A DNA stretch of 64,000 nt, from NCBI RefSeq assembly GCF_011742165.1, contig NZ_JAAQTO010000059.1, forward strand, positions 1-64,000, read 5' to 3'. The position numbers and the translations under genes are program-made. Each line of letters starts with the position of its first letter. Within the stretch, counting starts at the first letter, position 1. The notes below the pieces were generated by a model. It saw only the letters and a list, made by a program, of their open reading frames with translations. It had not been told where the DNA came from and ran no database searches. The stretch is from Billgrantia bachuensis. GTDB lineage: Bacteria > Pseudomonadota > Gammaproteobacteria > Pseudomonadales > Halomonadaceae. Below, one piece after another: positions 8,042 through 17,081 of this stretch.

Positions 8042-9067
8042 CTACCCCTGTGCTCCGGCCGCCTTGATGGCCCGGGCACACTCTCCGACCAGACTCGGCC
8101 CACGATAGATGAAACCCGAATAGAGCTGCACCAGGTCGGCACCGGCCTCGACCTTGGCCAGCGCCGCCGCACCGCTGTCGATGCCGCCCACCCCGATGAT
8201 CGGCAGAGCGGGCAGATGGTGGCGCAGTTCACGAAGCACACGATTGGAGGGCTCGAAGACTGGACACCCCGAGAGACCGCCCTGCTCGTCGGCATGAGGC
8301 ACACCGGCAACCGACTCTCGCGATACCGTGGTGTTGGTGGCGATCACTGCATCGATCTCGCTCCTGGCGATGCTCTCGGCCACCAGCCCCACCTCTTCAG
8401 TGCTCATGTCGGGAGCGATCTTGACCGCCAGCGGTACCCGCCGGCCAGCGGCCTGGTCCAGCCGAGTGCCCGCCTCGCGTAGGCTGCTCAACAAGGCGTC
8501 GAGGTGTTCGCCGAACTGCAGGTTGCGCAGCCCCGGCGTATTGGGCGAGGAGATGTTCACGGTCACGTAGTCGGCATGGGAATGGACCTTCTCCAGACAG
8601 ATAAGGTAATCGTCCACGGCACGCTCCACCGGCGTGGTGAGGTTCTTGCCGATGTTGATGCCGATCACGCCGTCGAAACGAGCAGCCTTGACCCGCGCCA
8701 CCAGATGATCGACGCCGGCGTTATTGAAGCCCATGCGATTGATGATCGCGCCATGCTCCGGCAAGCGGAACAGACGCGGCTTGGGGTTGCCTTCCTGAGG
8801 CTTGGGCGTGACGGTACCGACCTCGACGAAGCCGAAGCCGAGTGCACCCAGCGCATCGAGATGGTCGCCATTCTTGTCCAGTCCCGCTGCCAGCCCTACC
8901 CGGTTGGGAAACCGCAGCCCCATCAGCTGCACCGGATCGTCGACGCGTGTCCCCGCCACCAGCCCCGTCAGCTTCATGCGATGAGCTAGATCCAGGGCAG
9001 TGAGCGCATGACCGTGGGCAGTTTCAGCGTCGAAGCGAAACAGGATCGAACGGGCAAGCGCGTACAT
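8042..9067 (-). CDS. pyrD: Dihydroorotate dehydrogenase (quinone), class 2
   Basis: Membrane-associated FMN enzyme that oxidises dihydroorotate to orotate in pyrimidine synthesis and passes electrons to quinone. At 341 residues it has the class 2 length and begins with the short N-terminal amphipathic helices (MYALARSILFRFD) that contact the membrane. FMN and substrate motifs visible include VGLAAGLDKNGD, RLPEHGAIINRMGFNN, INIGKN and the catalytic-serine loop NISSPNTPGLR. The C-terminal VGGIDSG and YSGFIYRGP match the phosphate-binding region. It is a single gene on the minus strand, separated from gdhB by a hairpin. Confidence 0.97.
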   Translation of the reverse strand: MYALARSILFRFDAETAHGHALTALDLAHRMKLTGLVAGTRVDDPVQLMGLRFPNRVGLAAGLDKNGDHLDALGALGFGFVEVGTVTPKPQEGNPKPRLFRLPEHGAIINRMGFNNAGVDHLVARVKAARFDGVIGINIGKNLTTPVERAVDDYLICLEKVHSHADYVTVNISSPNTPGLRNLQFGEHLDALLSSLREAGTRLDQAAGRRVPLAVKIAPDMSTEEVGLVAESIARSEIDAVIATNTTVSRESVAGVPHADEQGGLSGCPVFEPSNRVLRELRHHLPALPIIGVGGIDSGAAALAKVEAGADLVQLYSGFIYRGPSLVGECARAIKAAGAQG

Positions 9068-9146
9068 GGCATCTCCTGGCAGTCGGCGATTGGTGGCTGG
9101 CGAGTGGCGCGGCGGGCGGATTATAGCAGCGCCGCAGGCCCAAGAC

Positions 9147-9177
9147 GACGCACCCCGCCATGAGGACGGGGTGCGTC
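9147..9177 (-). terminator. Hairpin downstream of gdhB
   Basis: Perfect 11-bp stem GACGCACCCCG / CGGGGTGCGTC with a nine-base loop, 30 bases after the gdhB stop and 80 bases before the pyrD start. The T-run on the minus strand is poor, so it may be a weak or Rho-assisted terminator, or a 3'-stabilising structure for the gdhB message. Confidence 0.6.
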
Positions 9178-9206
9178 ACTACGCCGACGGGAGAGACCGG
9201 TCTCGC

Positions 9207-12200
9207 TCAGGCCTCGCCGTTGCTCTCGGCCAGGTCGACCAGTTCGCGCACCGCCACGGCAAACAGCGGGAAGCTCGCCTGACTGCCGCCCCGAACCTCG
9301 GCGATCAGGCGGCACCAGCGTTCGTGCAGCGAAGCATGCATGGTCAGCCAGTTGTCGACTCGCTCGTCCGGCTCGCGTCCATCCTCGGTCTTGAGCACGC
9401 TGGTGGTAAGTGCCAGCTGTTGGCGATCGATGTCGTCGCGGAAGGTCTCGCGAGCCTGGGCCTGCCAGCTGTCGCGCACGTCGAGGTTGCTCACCTGCTG
9501 GATCATCCAGGGCAGCTCGAGTCGATCGCCGATTTCGAAGAAGACCTCGGCCACACGCTGCGGCTTCTCGTCGGTCTGGCGTGCCGCCTGGATGATCCCG
9601 AGTGCACCGTAGAGACTGCCCGACGCGGCCACCGTGGCAGCCAGTTCCTCGGGCACGCCGGCCTCGAGCAGCTCACCGCGCTTCTGCTCCCAACGGCTGT
9701 GCTCCTCGCCGCGCAGCAGTTCGCCGATCCCCTCCTGCAGTTGGGCCACGCGTGGCGCGAAGTATTCGATGGCATCGCGCGTGGAGAGGCCCAGCCGTTG
9801 GCGCAGGAACCAGCGGGTGGTGCGCCGGATCAGCCGCATCAGGTCGAGCATCATCGAATGCTGGACTTCGCTTGGCACCTGGTTGTCCAGTGCTTCGATG
9901 CGCTCCCACAGGTCGGAAAGCTGGAAGCTGTCGCGGGCGATGATATAGGCACGAGCGACATCGGCAGGGCTGGCCCCGGTGGAGTCGATGAGGCGGCGCA
10001 CGAAGACGATGCCCATGTGATCGACCAGATCGTTGGCCACCTGTGTGGTGACGATCTCGCGCTTGAGGCGGTGAGCGTACATCTCGTCGTGGAAGCGCTC
10101 GACCAGGATGCCCGGAAAGATCCGCTCGACGTATTGCTGGATATAGGGATCGTCGGGCACGTCGGAGGCCAGCACGTCGCCCTTGAGCACGCTCTTGGCG
10201 TAGGAGATCAGCACCGAGAGTTCCGGATGGGTCATACCCTGCTCGGCGTTGGCACGCTCCTGCAGCTCCTCGTCGGAGGGCAGGAACTCGAGCTCTCGAT
10301 CGAGCTGGCCGGCGGCTTCCAGCTCGCCGATGAAGCGACGATACGGGCCGATGCCATAGCGCGACAGGATTTGCGAGAGATCCAGCGCCTGGGTCTGGCG
10401 ATAATTGTCCAGGATGACCAGTTCGGCCACCTCCTCGGTCATGTCGGCAAGCAACTGGTTGCGCTGCTTCTCCGTCATGTCGCCGCGTTTGACCACCTCA
10501 TCGATGAGGATCTTGATGTTGACCTCGTGGTCGGAGCAGTTCACCCCACCGGCGTTGTCGATGAAGTCGGTATTGACCAGTACGCCCTTGGCGGCGGCCT
10601 CCATGCGGCCGCGCTGGGTCAGCCCCAGGTTTCCGCCCTCACCGACCACGCGGCAGTTGAGCTCACGTCCGTTGATGCGCAGCGCGTCGTTGGCCTTGTC
10701 GCCGACCATGGCATCGGTTTCCTGGCTGCCCTTGACGTAGGTGCCGATGCCGCCGTTCCACAGCAGGTCGTACCGCGACTTGAGCATGGCGCGGATCAGA
10801 TCGTTGGGCGAGAGCCGCTCCTCCTCGATGCCGAATACCTCCTGCATCTGCGGCGTGATCGGGATCGACTTGGCGCTACGCTTGAACACGCCGCCGCCTT
10901 CGGAGATCAGCGACGCGTCGAAATCCTCCCAGCTGGAGCGCGGCAGCTGGAACATACGCTGGCGTTCGGCAAAGGTGGCGGCGGCATCGGGGTGCGGGTC
11001 GACGAAGATGTGCAGATGGTTGAAGGCACCCACCAGGCGAATCTTGTCGGAGAGCAGCATGCCGTTGCCGAACACGTCGCCGGCCATGTCGCCGATACCG
11101 AGCACGGTGAACTCTTCCTGCTGGGTATTCAGACCCAGATTGCGGAAATGGCGCTTCACCGACTCCCAGGCGCCACGTGCGGTGATGCCCATCTTCTTGT
11201 GGTCGTAGCCATTGGCCCCGCCGGAGGCGAAGGCGTCGCCCAGCCAGTGGCCGTACTCGACGGAGATCTCATTGGCGATGTCGGAGAAGGTCGCGGTGCC
11301 CTTGTCGGCCGCCACCACCAGGTAGGCATCGTCGTCATCGTGACGCACCACGTCCTTCGGCGGCACTACGTCGCCGCCCACCAGGTTGTCGGTGACATCA
11401 AGCAGCGCGCGAATGAAGGTCTTGTAGCAGGCGATGCCCTCCTGCTGGATGGCGTCACGGTCGCCGCCTTCGGGCAGGCGCTTGCAGACGAAGCCCCCCT
11501 TGGCCCCCACCGGTACGATGACCGCGTTCTTGACCTGCTGGGCCTTGACCAGGCCCAGCACCTCGGTGCGGAAGTCCTCCTGACGGTCCGACCAGCGCAG
11601 CCCCCCGCGTGCGACCTTGCCGCCACGCAAGTGGACCCCCTCTACACGCGGGGAACAGACGAAGATCTCGAAGACCGGGCGCGGCTTGGGCATTCCGGTG
11701 ACCCGCTTGGGATCGAGCTTGTAGGCGATGTAGTCCTTGAACCTTCCATCGGCGGTTTGCTGGTAGTAATTGGTGCGCAGGGTGGCCCGGATCAGCTCCA
11801 TGAAGCGGCGCAGCAGTTGGTCGTCGTTGAGGCTGGCGACGCCGTCGAGGTGACGGTTGATGCGCTCTATGCAGGCTTGAACCTCGCTCTCGCCAGGACG
11901 CTGCTCGGGATCGAAGCGCAGCTTGAACAGGGTGACCAGCTCGTGAGTGATCTCCGGATAGCTCGTCAGCGTGGTGGCGATGTAATCCTGTGACATGCCG
12001 AAGCGAATCTGCTTCAGGTAGCGGGCGTAGGCGCGCAGCATGGCGACCTCACGCCAGTCCAGGTTGGCAACGATCACCAGGCGGTTGAAAGCGTCGTTCT
12101 CGGCCTCCCCGGCCCAGATGCGCTTGAACGCCTCGATGAAGGGCTCGCGCATCTTCTGCAGGCTGACTTCGGTAGCGGTATGGTGTTCGAGGTTGAAGTC

Positions 12201-14045
12201 ATGCAGCCAGTAACGCATCTCGGGCGTGACGAACTCATAGGGGCGCTCGCCAATGACGCGCAGCCCCAGGTTTTCCATCACCGGCAGCACGTCGGAGAGC
12301 GGAATCGGGCGATCGCGCTGGAACAGCTTGAGATTGACGCCGCTGCCCTCCTCCTCCACCAGTCGATAGAGGGTGAGCGCCAACGGCTCGCCGGCGTCGA
12401 GGTCGGCCAGGTGCTGCAGGTCGAACACCGCGGTACGCGAACCGAAGTCATCCCGGTAACTGGCCGGGAAAGCATCGCGAAAGCGGTCCATCAGCCGGTT
12501 GGCCTGCTCCTCGCCGAAGCCCTCCACCAACGCCTCGTGCAGCTCGTCGCGCCAACTGCGGGCCAGCTGGGCCACCTTGGCCTCCAGGCGCTTGAGGTTG
12601 ACCTCGCGGGGGGTATCGCCGCGAAAGCGCAGGATGAACTGTATGCGGGCGAGTATCGATTCGGAGAGATAGGTATTGAAGTCGCCGAAGGTGGCGTCGA
12701 GCTCCTCGCACAACAGGTTCTGGATGCGCACGCGCAGGTCGGTGGAAAAGACGTCGCGCGGCACGAACACCAGGCAGGAGTGGAAGCGCCCGGAGCGGTC
12801 GGTGCGGATGAACAGGCGCACCCGCCGACGCTCGCGGATGTCGAGAATGCCCAGTGCCGTGTCGGCAAGCTCCTGGGTGTCGATCTGGAACAGGTCGTCG
12901 CGCGGGTAGACCTCGAGGATCTGCAGCAGTTGCTTGCCGTTATGCCCCTTGGGGTTGAAGCCGGCAATCTCCATCACTGCCTTGAGCTTGCGTCGCAGCA
13001 GCGGAATGTTGCGCGGCGACTCGTTGTAGACACTCGAGGTGAACAGGCCCAGGAAGCGATGCTCACCGATGACCCGGCCCTGCTCGTCGTAGCGATCGAC
13101 CGAAATGTAATCCGGGTAGGTGGGCCGATGAACCCGGGCATGATGCGCGCTCTTGGCGAAGGAGAGCAGTTGAGGCACCAGCACGAAGCGATTGCCCTCG
13201 ATGCCCAGCTCGGTGCGGATGCGCTCCTGGTAGCGCGGCAGGTCCAGGCGGAACACGCCGAGCTCGCTGCCCGTCTCCTTGGCCAGCCGGTCGCCGTCGG
13301 CGTCGGACTCGATGGTATAGGCGTCGTAGCCGAGGAAGGTAAAGTTGTCGCGTACCAGCCACTCGAGAAACGCAATCGCCTCTTCATGATCGCCTGGCTC
13401 GATCTGCTCGGGGCGCGCGGCCTTGAGTTCGGTGACTACCTCGCGGGCGCGCTCGCTCATCGCCTCGTAATCGCCCACGGCGATGCGAACGTCACGCAGC
13501 ACCTCCTGCAGCGACTGCTCGATATCGGCCAATACCTCGGGGTTGGAGTGACGATCGATCTCGATGGCAATCAACGACTCGCGATTGTCGGGAGCATTCG
13601 CCTCGCGCGGCGAACCGACCTGCAGCAGGTCGTGGCTACGGTTGCGCTCCACCGCCAGCACGGCATTGTGAATCGCATGGACGGTCAGGCCACGCCGGTT
13701 CAGCTCGATGCGCACCGAATCGACCAGGAACGGCATGTCCTCGTGCAGCACGGCGACGAAGGTGTGCGAGGACTGCCAGCCGTGCTCCTCGAAGTCAGGA
13801 TTGAAAACGCGCACCTTGGGCGAGGCGTGATCGAAGTGCTGGATGAAGTGCCATACCGACAGGGTGGCCCCATAGAGGTCGTCCAGCCGACGATCGGCCA
13901 GATCCTCCAGGGGAACCGTGGCATAGAAGTGGCGGGCGAAGGCTTCTACTTCGTCGGCCCTCGCCTTCTCGAGTCGGCTGTCCAGGCGTTCGCGCAGCTG
14001 CTTGAGAATTTCCTGCCGGCCAACTTCGATCGTCTCGTATTGCAT
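9207..14045 (-). CDS. gdhB: NAD-specific glutamate dehydrogenase, large (about 180 kDa) type
   Basis: Cytosolic enzyme converting glutamate to 2-oxoglutarate and ammonium with NAD, mainly catabolic. The 1612-residue length and organisation match the bacterial large GDH family (as in Pseudomonas and Streptomyces): a long N-terminal regulatory part with ACT-like segments (about 1-700), a central catalytic region with the active-site lysine segment PVGAKGGFVCK near residue 845, the Rossmann domain with VVGEGGNLGLTQRG near 1130, and a long helical C-terminal domain. The ATG start has GAGGTGAGGG directly upstream. It is the longest gene in the window and appears monocistronic. It fits an organism that handles large glutamate pools during osmotic adaptation; that link is inference. 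Confidence 0.96.
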   Translation of the reverse strand: MQYETIEVGRQEILKQLRERLDSRLEKARADEVEAFARHFYATVPLEDLADRRLDDLYGATLSVWHFIQHFDHASPKVRVFNPDFEEHGWQSSHTFVAVLHEDMPFLVDSVRIELNRRGLTVHAIHNAVLAVERNRSHDLLQVGSPREANAPDNRESLIAIEIDRHSNPEVLADIEQSLQEVLRDVRIAVGDYEAMSERAREVVTELKAARPEQIEPGDHEEAIAFLEWLVRDNFTFLGYDAYTIESDADGDRLAKETGSELGVFRLDLPRYQERIRTELGIEGNRFVLVPQLLSFAKSAHHARVHRPTYPDYISVDRYDEQGRVIGEHRFLGLFTSSVYNESPRNIPLLRRKLKAVMEIAGFNPKGHNGKQLLQILEVYPRDDLFQIDTQELADTALGILDIRERRRVRLFIRTDRSGRFHSCLVFVPRDVFSTDLRVRIQNLLCEELDATFGDFNTYLSESILARIQFILRFRGDTPREVNLKRLEAKVAQLARSWRDELHEALVEGFGEEQANRLMDRFRDAFPASYRDDFGSRTAVFDLQHLADLDAGEPLALTLYRLVEEEGSGVNLKLFQRDRPIPLSDVLPVMENLGLRVIGERPYEFVTPEMRYWLHDFNLEHHTATEVSLQKMREPFIEAFKRIWAGEAENDAFNRLVIVANLDWREVAMLRAYARYLKQIRFGMSQDYIATTLTSYPEITHELVTLFKLRFDPEQRPGESEVQACIERINRHLDGVASLNDDQLLRRFMELIRATLRTNYYQQTADGRFKDYIAYKLDPKRVTGMPKPRPVFEIFVCSPRVEGVHLRGGKVARGGLRWSDRQEDFRTEVLGLVKAQQVKNAVIVPVGAKGGFVCKRLPEGGDRDAIQQEGIACYKTFIRALLDVTDNLVGGDVVPPKDVVRHDDDDAYLVVAADKGTATFSDIANEISVEYGHWLGDAFASGGANGYDHKKMGITARGAWESVKRHFRNLGLNTQQEEFTVLGIGDMAGDVFGNGMLLSDKIRLVGAFNHLHIFVDPHPDAAATFAERQRMFQLPRSSWEDFDASLISEGGGVFKRSAKSIPITPQMQEVFGIEEERLSPNDLIRAMLKSRYDLLWNGGIGTYVKGSQETDAMVGDKANDALRINGRELNCRVVGEGGNLGLTQRGRMEAAAKGVLVNTDFIDNAGGVNCSDHEVNIKILIDEVVKRGDMTEKQRNQLLADMTEEVAELVILDNYRQTQALDLSQILSRYGIGPYRRFIGELEAAGQLDRELEFLPSDEELQERANAEQGMTHPELSVLISYAKSVLKGDVLASDVPDDPYIQQYVERIFPGILVERFHDEMYAHRLKREIVTTQVANDLVDHMGIVFVRRLIDSTGASPADVARAYIIARDSFQLSDLWERIEALDNQVPSEVQHSMMLDLMRLIRRTTRWFLRQRLGLSTRDAIEYFAPRVAQLQEGIGELLRGEEHSRWEQKRGELLEAGVPEELAATVAASGSLYGALGIIQAARQTDEKPQRVAEVFFEIGDRLELPWMIQQVSNLDVRDSWQAQARETFRDDIDRQQLALTTSVLKTEDGREPDERVDNWLTMHASLHERWCRLIAEVRGGSQASFPLFAVAVRELVDLAESNGEA

Positions 14046-14096
14046 CCCTCACCTCGGCTGCCTGGGGCCGTGTCTCGGCCCTGGGAAAGAATCGGC

Positions 14097-14111
14097 GTGA
14101 CCCACGGTCAC
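14097..14111. promoter_or_regulatory. 15-base palindrome upstream of gdhB
   Basis: GTGACC-CAC-GGTCAC is a perfect 6-3-6 inverted repeat lying 51 bases upstream of the gdhB start, within the 206-base space between trmA and gdhB. The size and position suit an operator for a dimeric regulator. No specific factor can be named from the sequence. Confidence 0.4.
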
Positions 14112-14251
14112 GTGTCGGGAAGCTTACTGCAGCCCTGCGCCACACCCTACCGACTTGCCAGTCTTCTCATGGAGCATGTCGCTTGTGCATCAAGACGGGA
14201 CGTTTCGCTACTTGACAACGCCACCCCCTTCCGAATGAGGCGGACGACTCG

Positions 14252-15361
14252 TCAGTCGGGGATTCTCTCCAGCAACACTCCGCATTCACAATGATGGGTC
14301 CAGGGAAACTGGTCGAACAGCGCGAAACGGGCCAGCCGATGAGTGCGGCTCAGCGCCTCCAGGTTGCGCTCCAATGTATCGGGGTTGCATGAAATATAGA
14401 CGATTCGCGGATATTCGCTCAGCTGACGGCAGCTGTCCTCGTCGAGGCCGGCACGGGGCGGGTCCACCAGCACGGTGGAGAAGTCGTACTCCCCCAGCGC
14501 CATTTCCGTCACTCGCCTGCCACCTTTCTCGCCCTTGAGCGCGGCACTGAACTCCTCCGCCGACATGCGCCCCACTACCGCGTTGCCGATGTCGTTAGCC
14601 GCCAGGTTCTGCTGGGCACTGGCCACCGAGGTGCGTGAAATCTCGGTCGCCAAAACGCGGCGGAAGTTCTCGGCCAATGCCACGGTGAAGTTCCCATTGC
14701 CACAGTACAGTTCCACCAGGTCGCGGTCCTGGCTGCCCCGGGTCGCGTCCCGCGCCCAGGCCAGCATATCGCGGCTGATCTCGGCATTGGGCTGGGTGAA
14801 GCTGTTCTCCACCTGCTGGTAATGCAGGGTGCGGCCCTCCACCTCCAGCCGCTCCCATACATGGTCGCGCTCGAGCACCAGCCGCTGCTTGCGCGAGCGG
14901 CCGATGATCAGAATGTCGAGCCGCTGCTGCAGGCGCCTCGCCTCCTCTTCCCAGGCCGCGTCCAGCGGGCGATGATAGATCAAGGTGACCAAGGCCTCCC
15001 CGGACAGCGTGGTCAGGAACTCGACCTGGAACAAGCGCCGGCGCAGCACGTCGCTTCCCAGCAGCGCCTCGCGCAGGCGTGGCATCAGCTCGTTGATGCG
15101 CCGACTGGCCACCGGATAGTCGTCGAGGCGAATCACTCGCTTCTGCTTGGGGTCGTCGGGGTCGACTTCGAACATGGCATAAAAGAGATCATCACCTTCG
15201 TGCCATACGCGAAACTCGCAGCGCTGCCGATAATGGCTCGGCGGCGAGGGGAATACCTCGAGCTCAGGCGCAGCAAAGCGTTCGAACTGTTGGCCGATAC
15301 GCTCGCGCTTGGCCTCTAGCTGCTGCTCGTAGCGTGCAGGGTCGACAATAGGTATGGACAC
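14252..15361 (-). CDS. trmA: tRNA (uracil-54-C5) methyltransferase
   Basis: S-adenosylmethionine-dependent enzyme that makes the T of the T-psi-C loop (m5U54) in tRNAs. 369 residues, the family length. The SAM-binding motif ELYCGNGNFT lies near residue 220 and the catalytic nucleophile is the Cys in IVYISCNPDT near 325, with the general-base Glu in the C-terminal ECGVLLERIPD. The start is GTG at 15361, supported by GGAGATGCC upstream and by alignment to the family N-terminus (SIPIVDPARYEQQL). It stands alone between murI and gdhB on the same strand. Confidence 0.96.
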   Translation of the reverse strand: MSIPIVDPARYEQQLEAKRERIGQQFERFAAPELEVFPSPPSHYRQRCEFRVWHEGDDLFYAMFEVDPDDPKQKRVIRLDDYPVASRRINELMPRLREALLGSDVLRRRLFQVEFLTTLSGEALVTLIYHRPLDAAWEEEARRLQQRLDILIIGRSRKQRLVLERDHVWERLEVEGRTLHYQQVENSFTQPNAEISRDMLAWARDATRGSQDRDLVELYCGNGNFTVALAENFRRVLATEISRTSVASAQQNLAANDIGNAVVGRMSAEEFSAALKGEKGGRRVTEMALGEYDFSTVLVDPPRAGLDEDSCRQLSEYPRIVYISCNPDTLERNLEALSRTHRLARFALFDQFPWTHHCECGVLLERIPD

Positions 15362-15397
15362 GGCATCTCCAGTCGTGTGCAGGAGTATGAAAGGAAA

Positions 15398-16174
15398 TCA
15401 GCCGACGATCAGCAGGCTCGGCTCGCCGAAGCCAAAGGTCGCCATGGCCCGAGCCAGCCCGGCACCGGGAGCCGTGGCCAGGCTCTGGTCGCGCCCCAAC
15501 CTCGACGCCGGGCCGCGTGCCACTTCCACCGTGCGTCGGGCAATGGCGTCGCTGGAATCGACCAGGCGAATCGGCCGCGGGAACGCAGCGGCGAGCCGTT
15601 CTCCGAGCAACGGAAAGTGAGTGCAGCCAAGCACCACGGTATCGAGGTCGGGCTCACTGCTCAGGGGCTGCATGACGGCCCGGATAACGGCCCGGTCCGG
15701 CTCGTCTCCGGCGAGCAGGCGCTCGGCCTCGCGCACCAAGAGGTCGGCGGCCACCCGAGTGACCCGGCAATCAGCGGCAAACGTCTCGATGAGGCGGTCG
15801 GTGTAGGGTCGCGTCACGGTGGCACTGGTCGCCAGCAGGCCGATATGGCGGCTGGCACTCATGGCGGCGGCAGGCTTGATCGCCGGCACCGTGCCGACCA
15901 CCGGCACCGTCAAGTGGGCACGCAGGGCATCCAGCGCCAGTGTACTTGCGGTGTTGCAGGCCACTACCAGCACACAACAGCCGCTGGCGGCCACCGCGGC
16001 ATCGCACACCGCGAGAATGCGCTCCACCAGCCAGCCATCGGGGCGCGTGCCGTAGGGCAACATGGCATTGTCACAGGCATAGACCAGCGCGGCATCGGGC
16101 AGACGATGCCTGAGCGGGGGAACGACCGATAGGCCGCCGACACCTGAATCGAAGATCAGTATCGGGCCGGGCAT
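15398..16174 (-). CDS. murI: Glutamate racemase
   Basis: Cytosolic cofactor-independent racemase supplying D-glutamate for peptidoglycan. 258 residues. Both catalytic cysteines are present: in VVACNTAST near residue 70 and in VVLGCTHFPLL near 180. The opening ILIFDSGVGGLSV and YGTRP substrate loop also match. The gene is 36 bases upstream of trmA on the same strand and may be cotranscribed with it. Confidence 0.96.
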   Translation of the reverse strand: MPGPILIFDSGVGGLSVVPPLRHRLPDAALVYACDNAMLPYGTRPDGWLVERILAVCDAAVAASGCCVLVVACNTASTLALDALRAHLTVPVVGTVPAIKPAAAMSASRHIGLLATSATVTRPYTDRLIETFAADCRVTRVAADLLVREAERLLAGDEPDRAVIRAVMQPLSSEPDLDTVVLGCTHFPLLGERLAAAFPRPIRLVDSSDAIARRTVEVARGPASRLGRDQSLATAPGAGLARAMATFGFGEPSLLIVG

Positions 16175-16287
16175 GGCGAAACGAAGCTCATGAAAATCGC
16201 TCGGCTGCTACTAGGGAGGGCCTATTCTAGCAGCATGCCGAGCGAGCAGAAGCCTCCGTTCACCGGTGGGTATTGCACCGATCGCTA

Positions 16288-16839
16288 TCAGGCAGCCGGT
16301 TCCGCCGTTTCGCGCAGCTCGGCATAGAGTTCCGGGTAGGCTTCCTGGAGCCGCTCCAGCTTGGCCGCCGCATCCTCGGGCAGCGCCTGGGCCAGGCTTT
16401 CCAGGTCGCGGTCATCGAAGTGATCGCGAATCAGCGGGAAGAGCAGTTCGCGCTCGTCACGCAGATAGGCGCGATGCGCATCGAGATAAGCCTTGAGGTC
16501 CTCGGCAAAGCGGTCCATCGGGATCACGGCGTCCATCAGGATCATGTCGATGTCGTTGGATAGGCGCATCAGGCGCGGCTTCAGGGCCTGGTAGTCGCTC
16601 GACAAACGTTCGGTGAGCTCCCTGCACTCGGGCACCACGGCCCGCAGCCTCTCCGAGCAGACGCGTTCCAGCGGAATGGTGAACCCCTCCATGTAGTCGA
16701 GAATGTAATCGACAACCTCACGAACCAGCTGGAAATTGGGGCGCTCGCCAGCGACCAAGGCCTTTTGCTTGAGCTGAAGAACGTGCAACATGCGCGCCAT
16801 ATTGGCATGATCCTGACGCAACTGGGTCAGCATGGGCAT
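16288..16839 (-). CDS. Hemerythrin-fold protein with degenerate metal site
   Basis: 183-residue four-helix-bundle protein of the hemerythrin HHE family by its opening (MPMLTQLRQDHANMARML) and spacing. The start at 16839 has AGAGGAGG upstream; the longer frame does not. Family members bind a di-iron centre through a set of histidines and acids. Here His11 and the glutamates at 58 and 129 remain, but the expected His-His pair falls on Thr54-Ile55 (segment GFTIPLERV), the third-helix His on Tyr83 and the fourth-helix His on Tyr125. The site therefore looks unable to hold a normal di-iron centre. Role unknown; it may be a structural or sensory derivative. The alignment is by eye against remembered family motifs. 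Confidence 0.75.
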   Translation of the reverse strand: MPMLTQLRQDHANMARMLHVLQLKQKALVAGERPNFQLVREVVDYILDYMEGFTIPLERVCSERLRAVVPECRELTERLSSDYQALKPRLMRLSNDIDMILMDAVIPMDRFAEDLKAYLDAHRAYLRDERELLFPLIRDHFDDRDLESLAQALPEDAAAKLERLQEAYPELYAELRETAEPAA

Positions 16840-17081
16840 GTCGAGGCCTCCTCTAACGATGAGCGGGTAATAAGGTTTGGATTCACGGGACGGAAGCAGG
16901 TTCAGTCTTGTCGCTATCAGGCTACGGCCTCGTCGCATTCAAGACACGCAATGGCAGGATGCAACCTCAACCCTAGACCCTTTGGCTCGATCCCGCACAT
17001 CGCCTAAGGTCGTATTGCCAGCCTCGAGTATCTGCGAACCCCATCCCTCGGCGTCGCCGGGCAGTACAAGGAGAACTCTTC

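Noticed and set aside
9066..11993. 975-residue open frame on the plus strand opposite gdhB
   Set aside because: It is an antisense shadow of a well-recognised gene in GC-rich DNA and shows no family motif.
12180..14294. 704-residue open frame opposite gdhB
   Set aside because: Same reason: antisense shadow without motifs or ribosome binding site.
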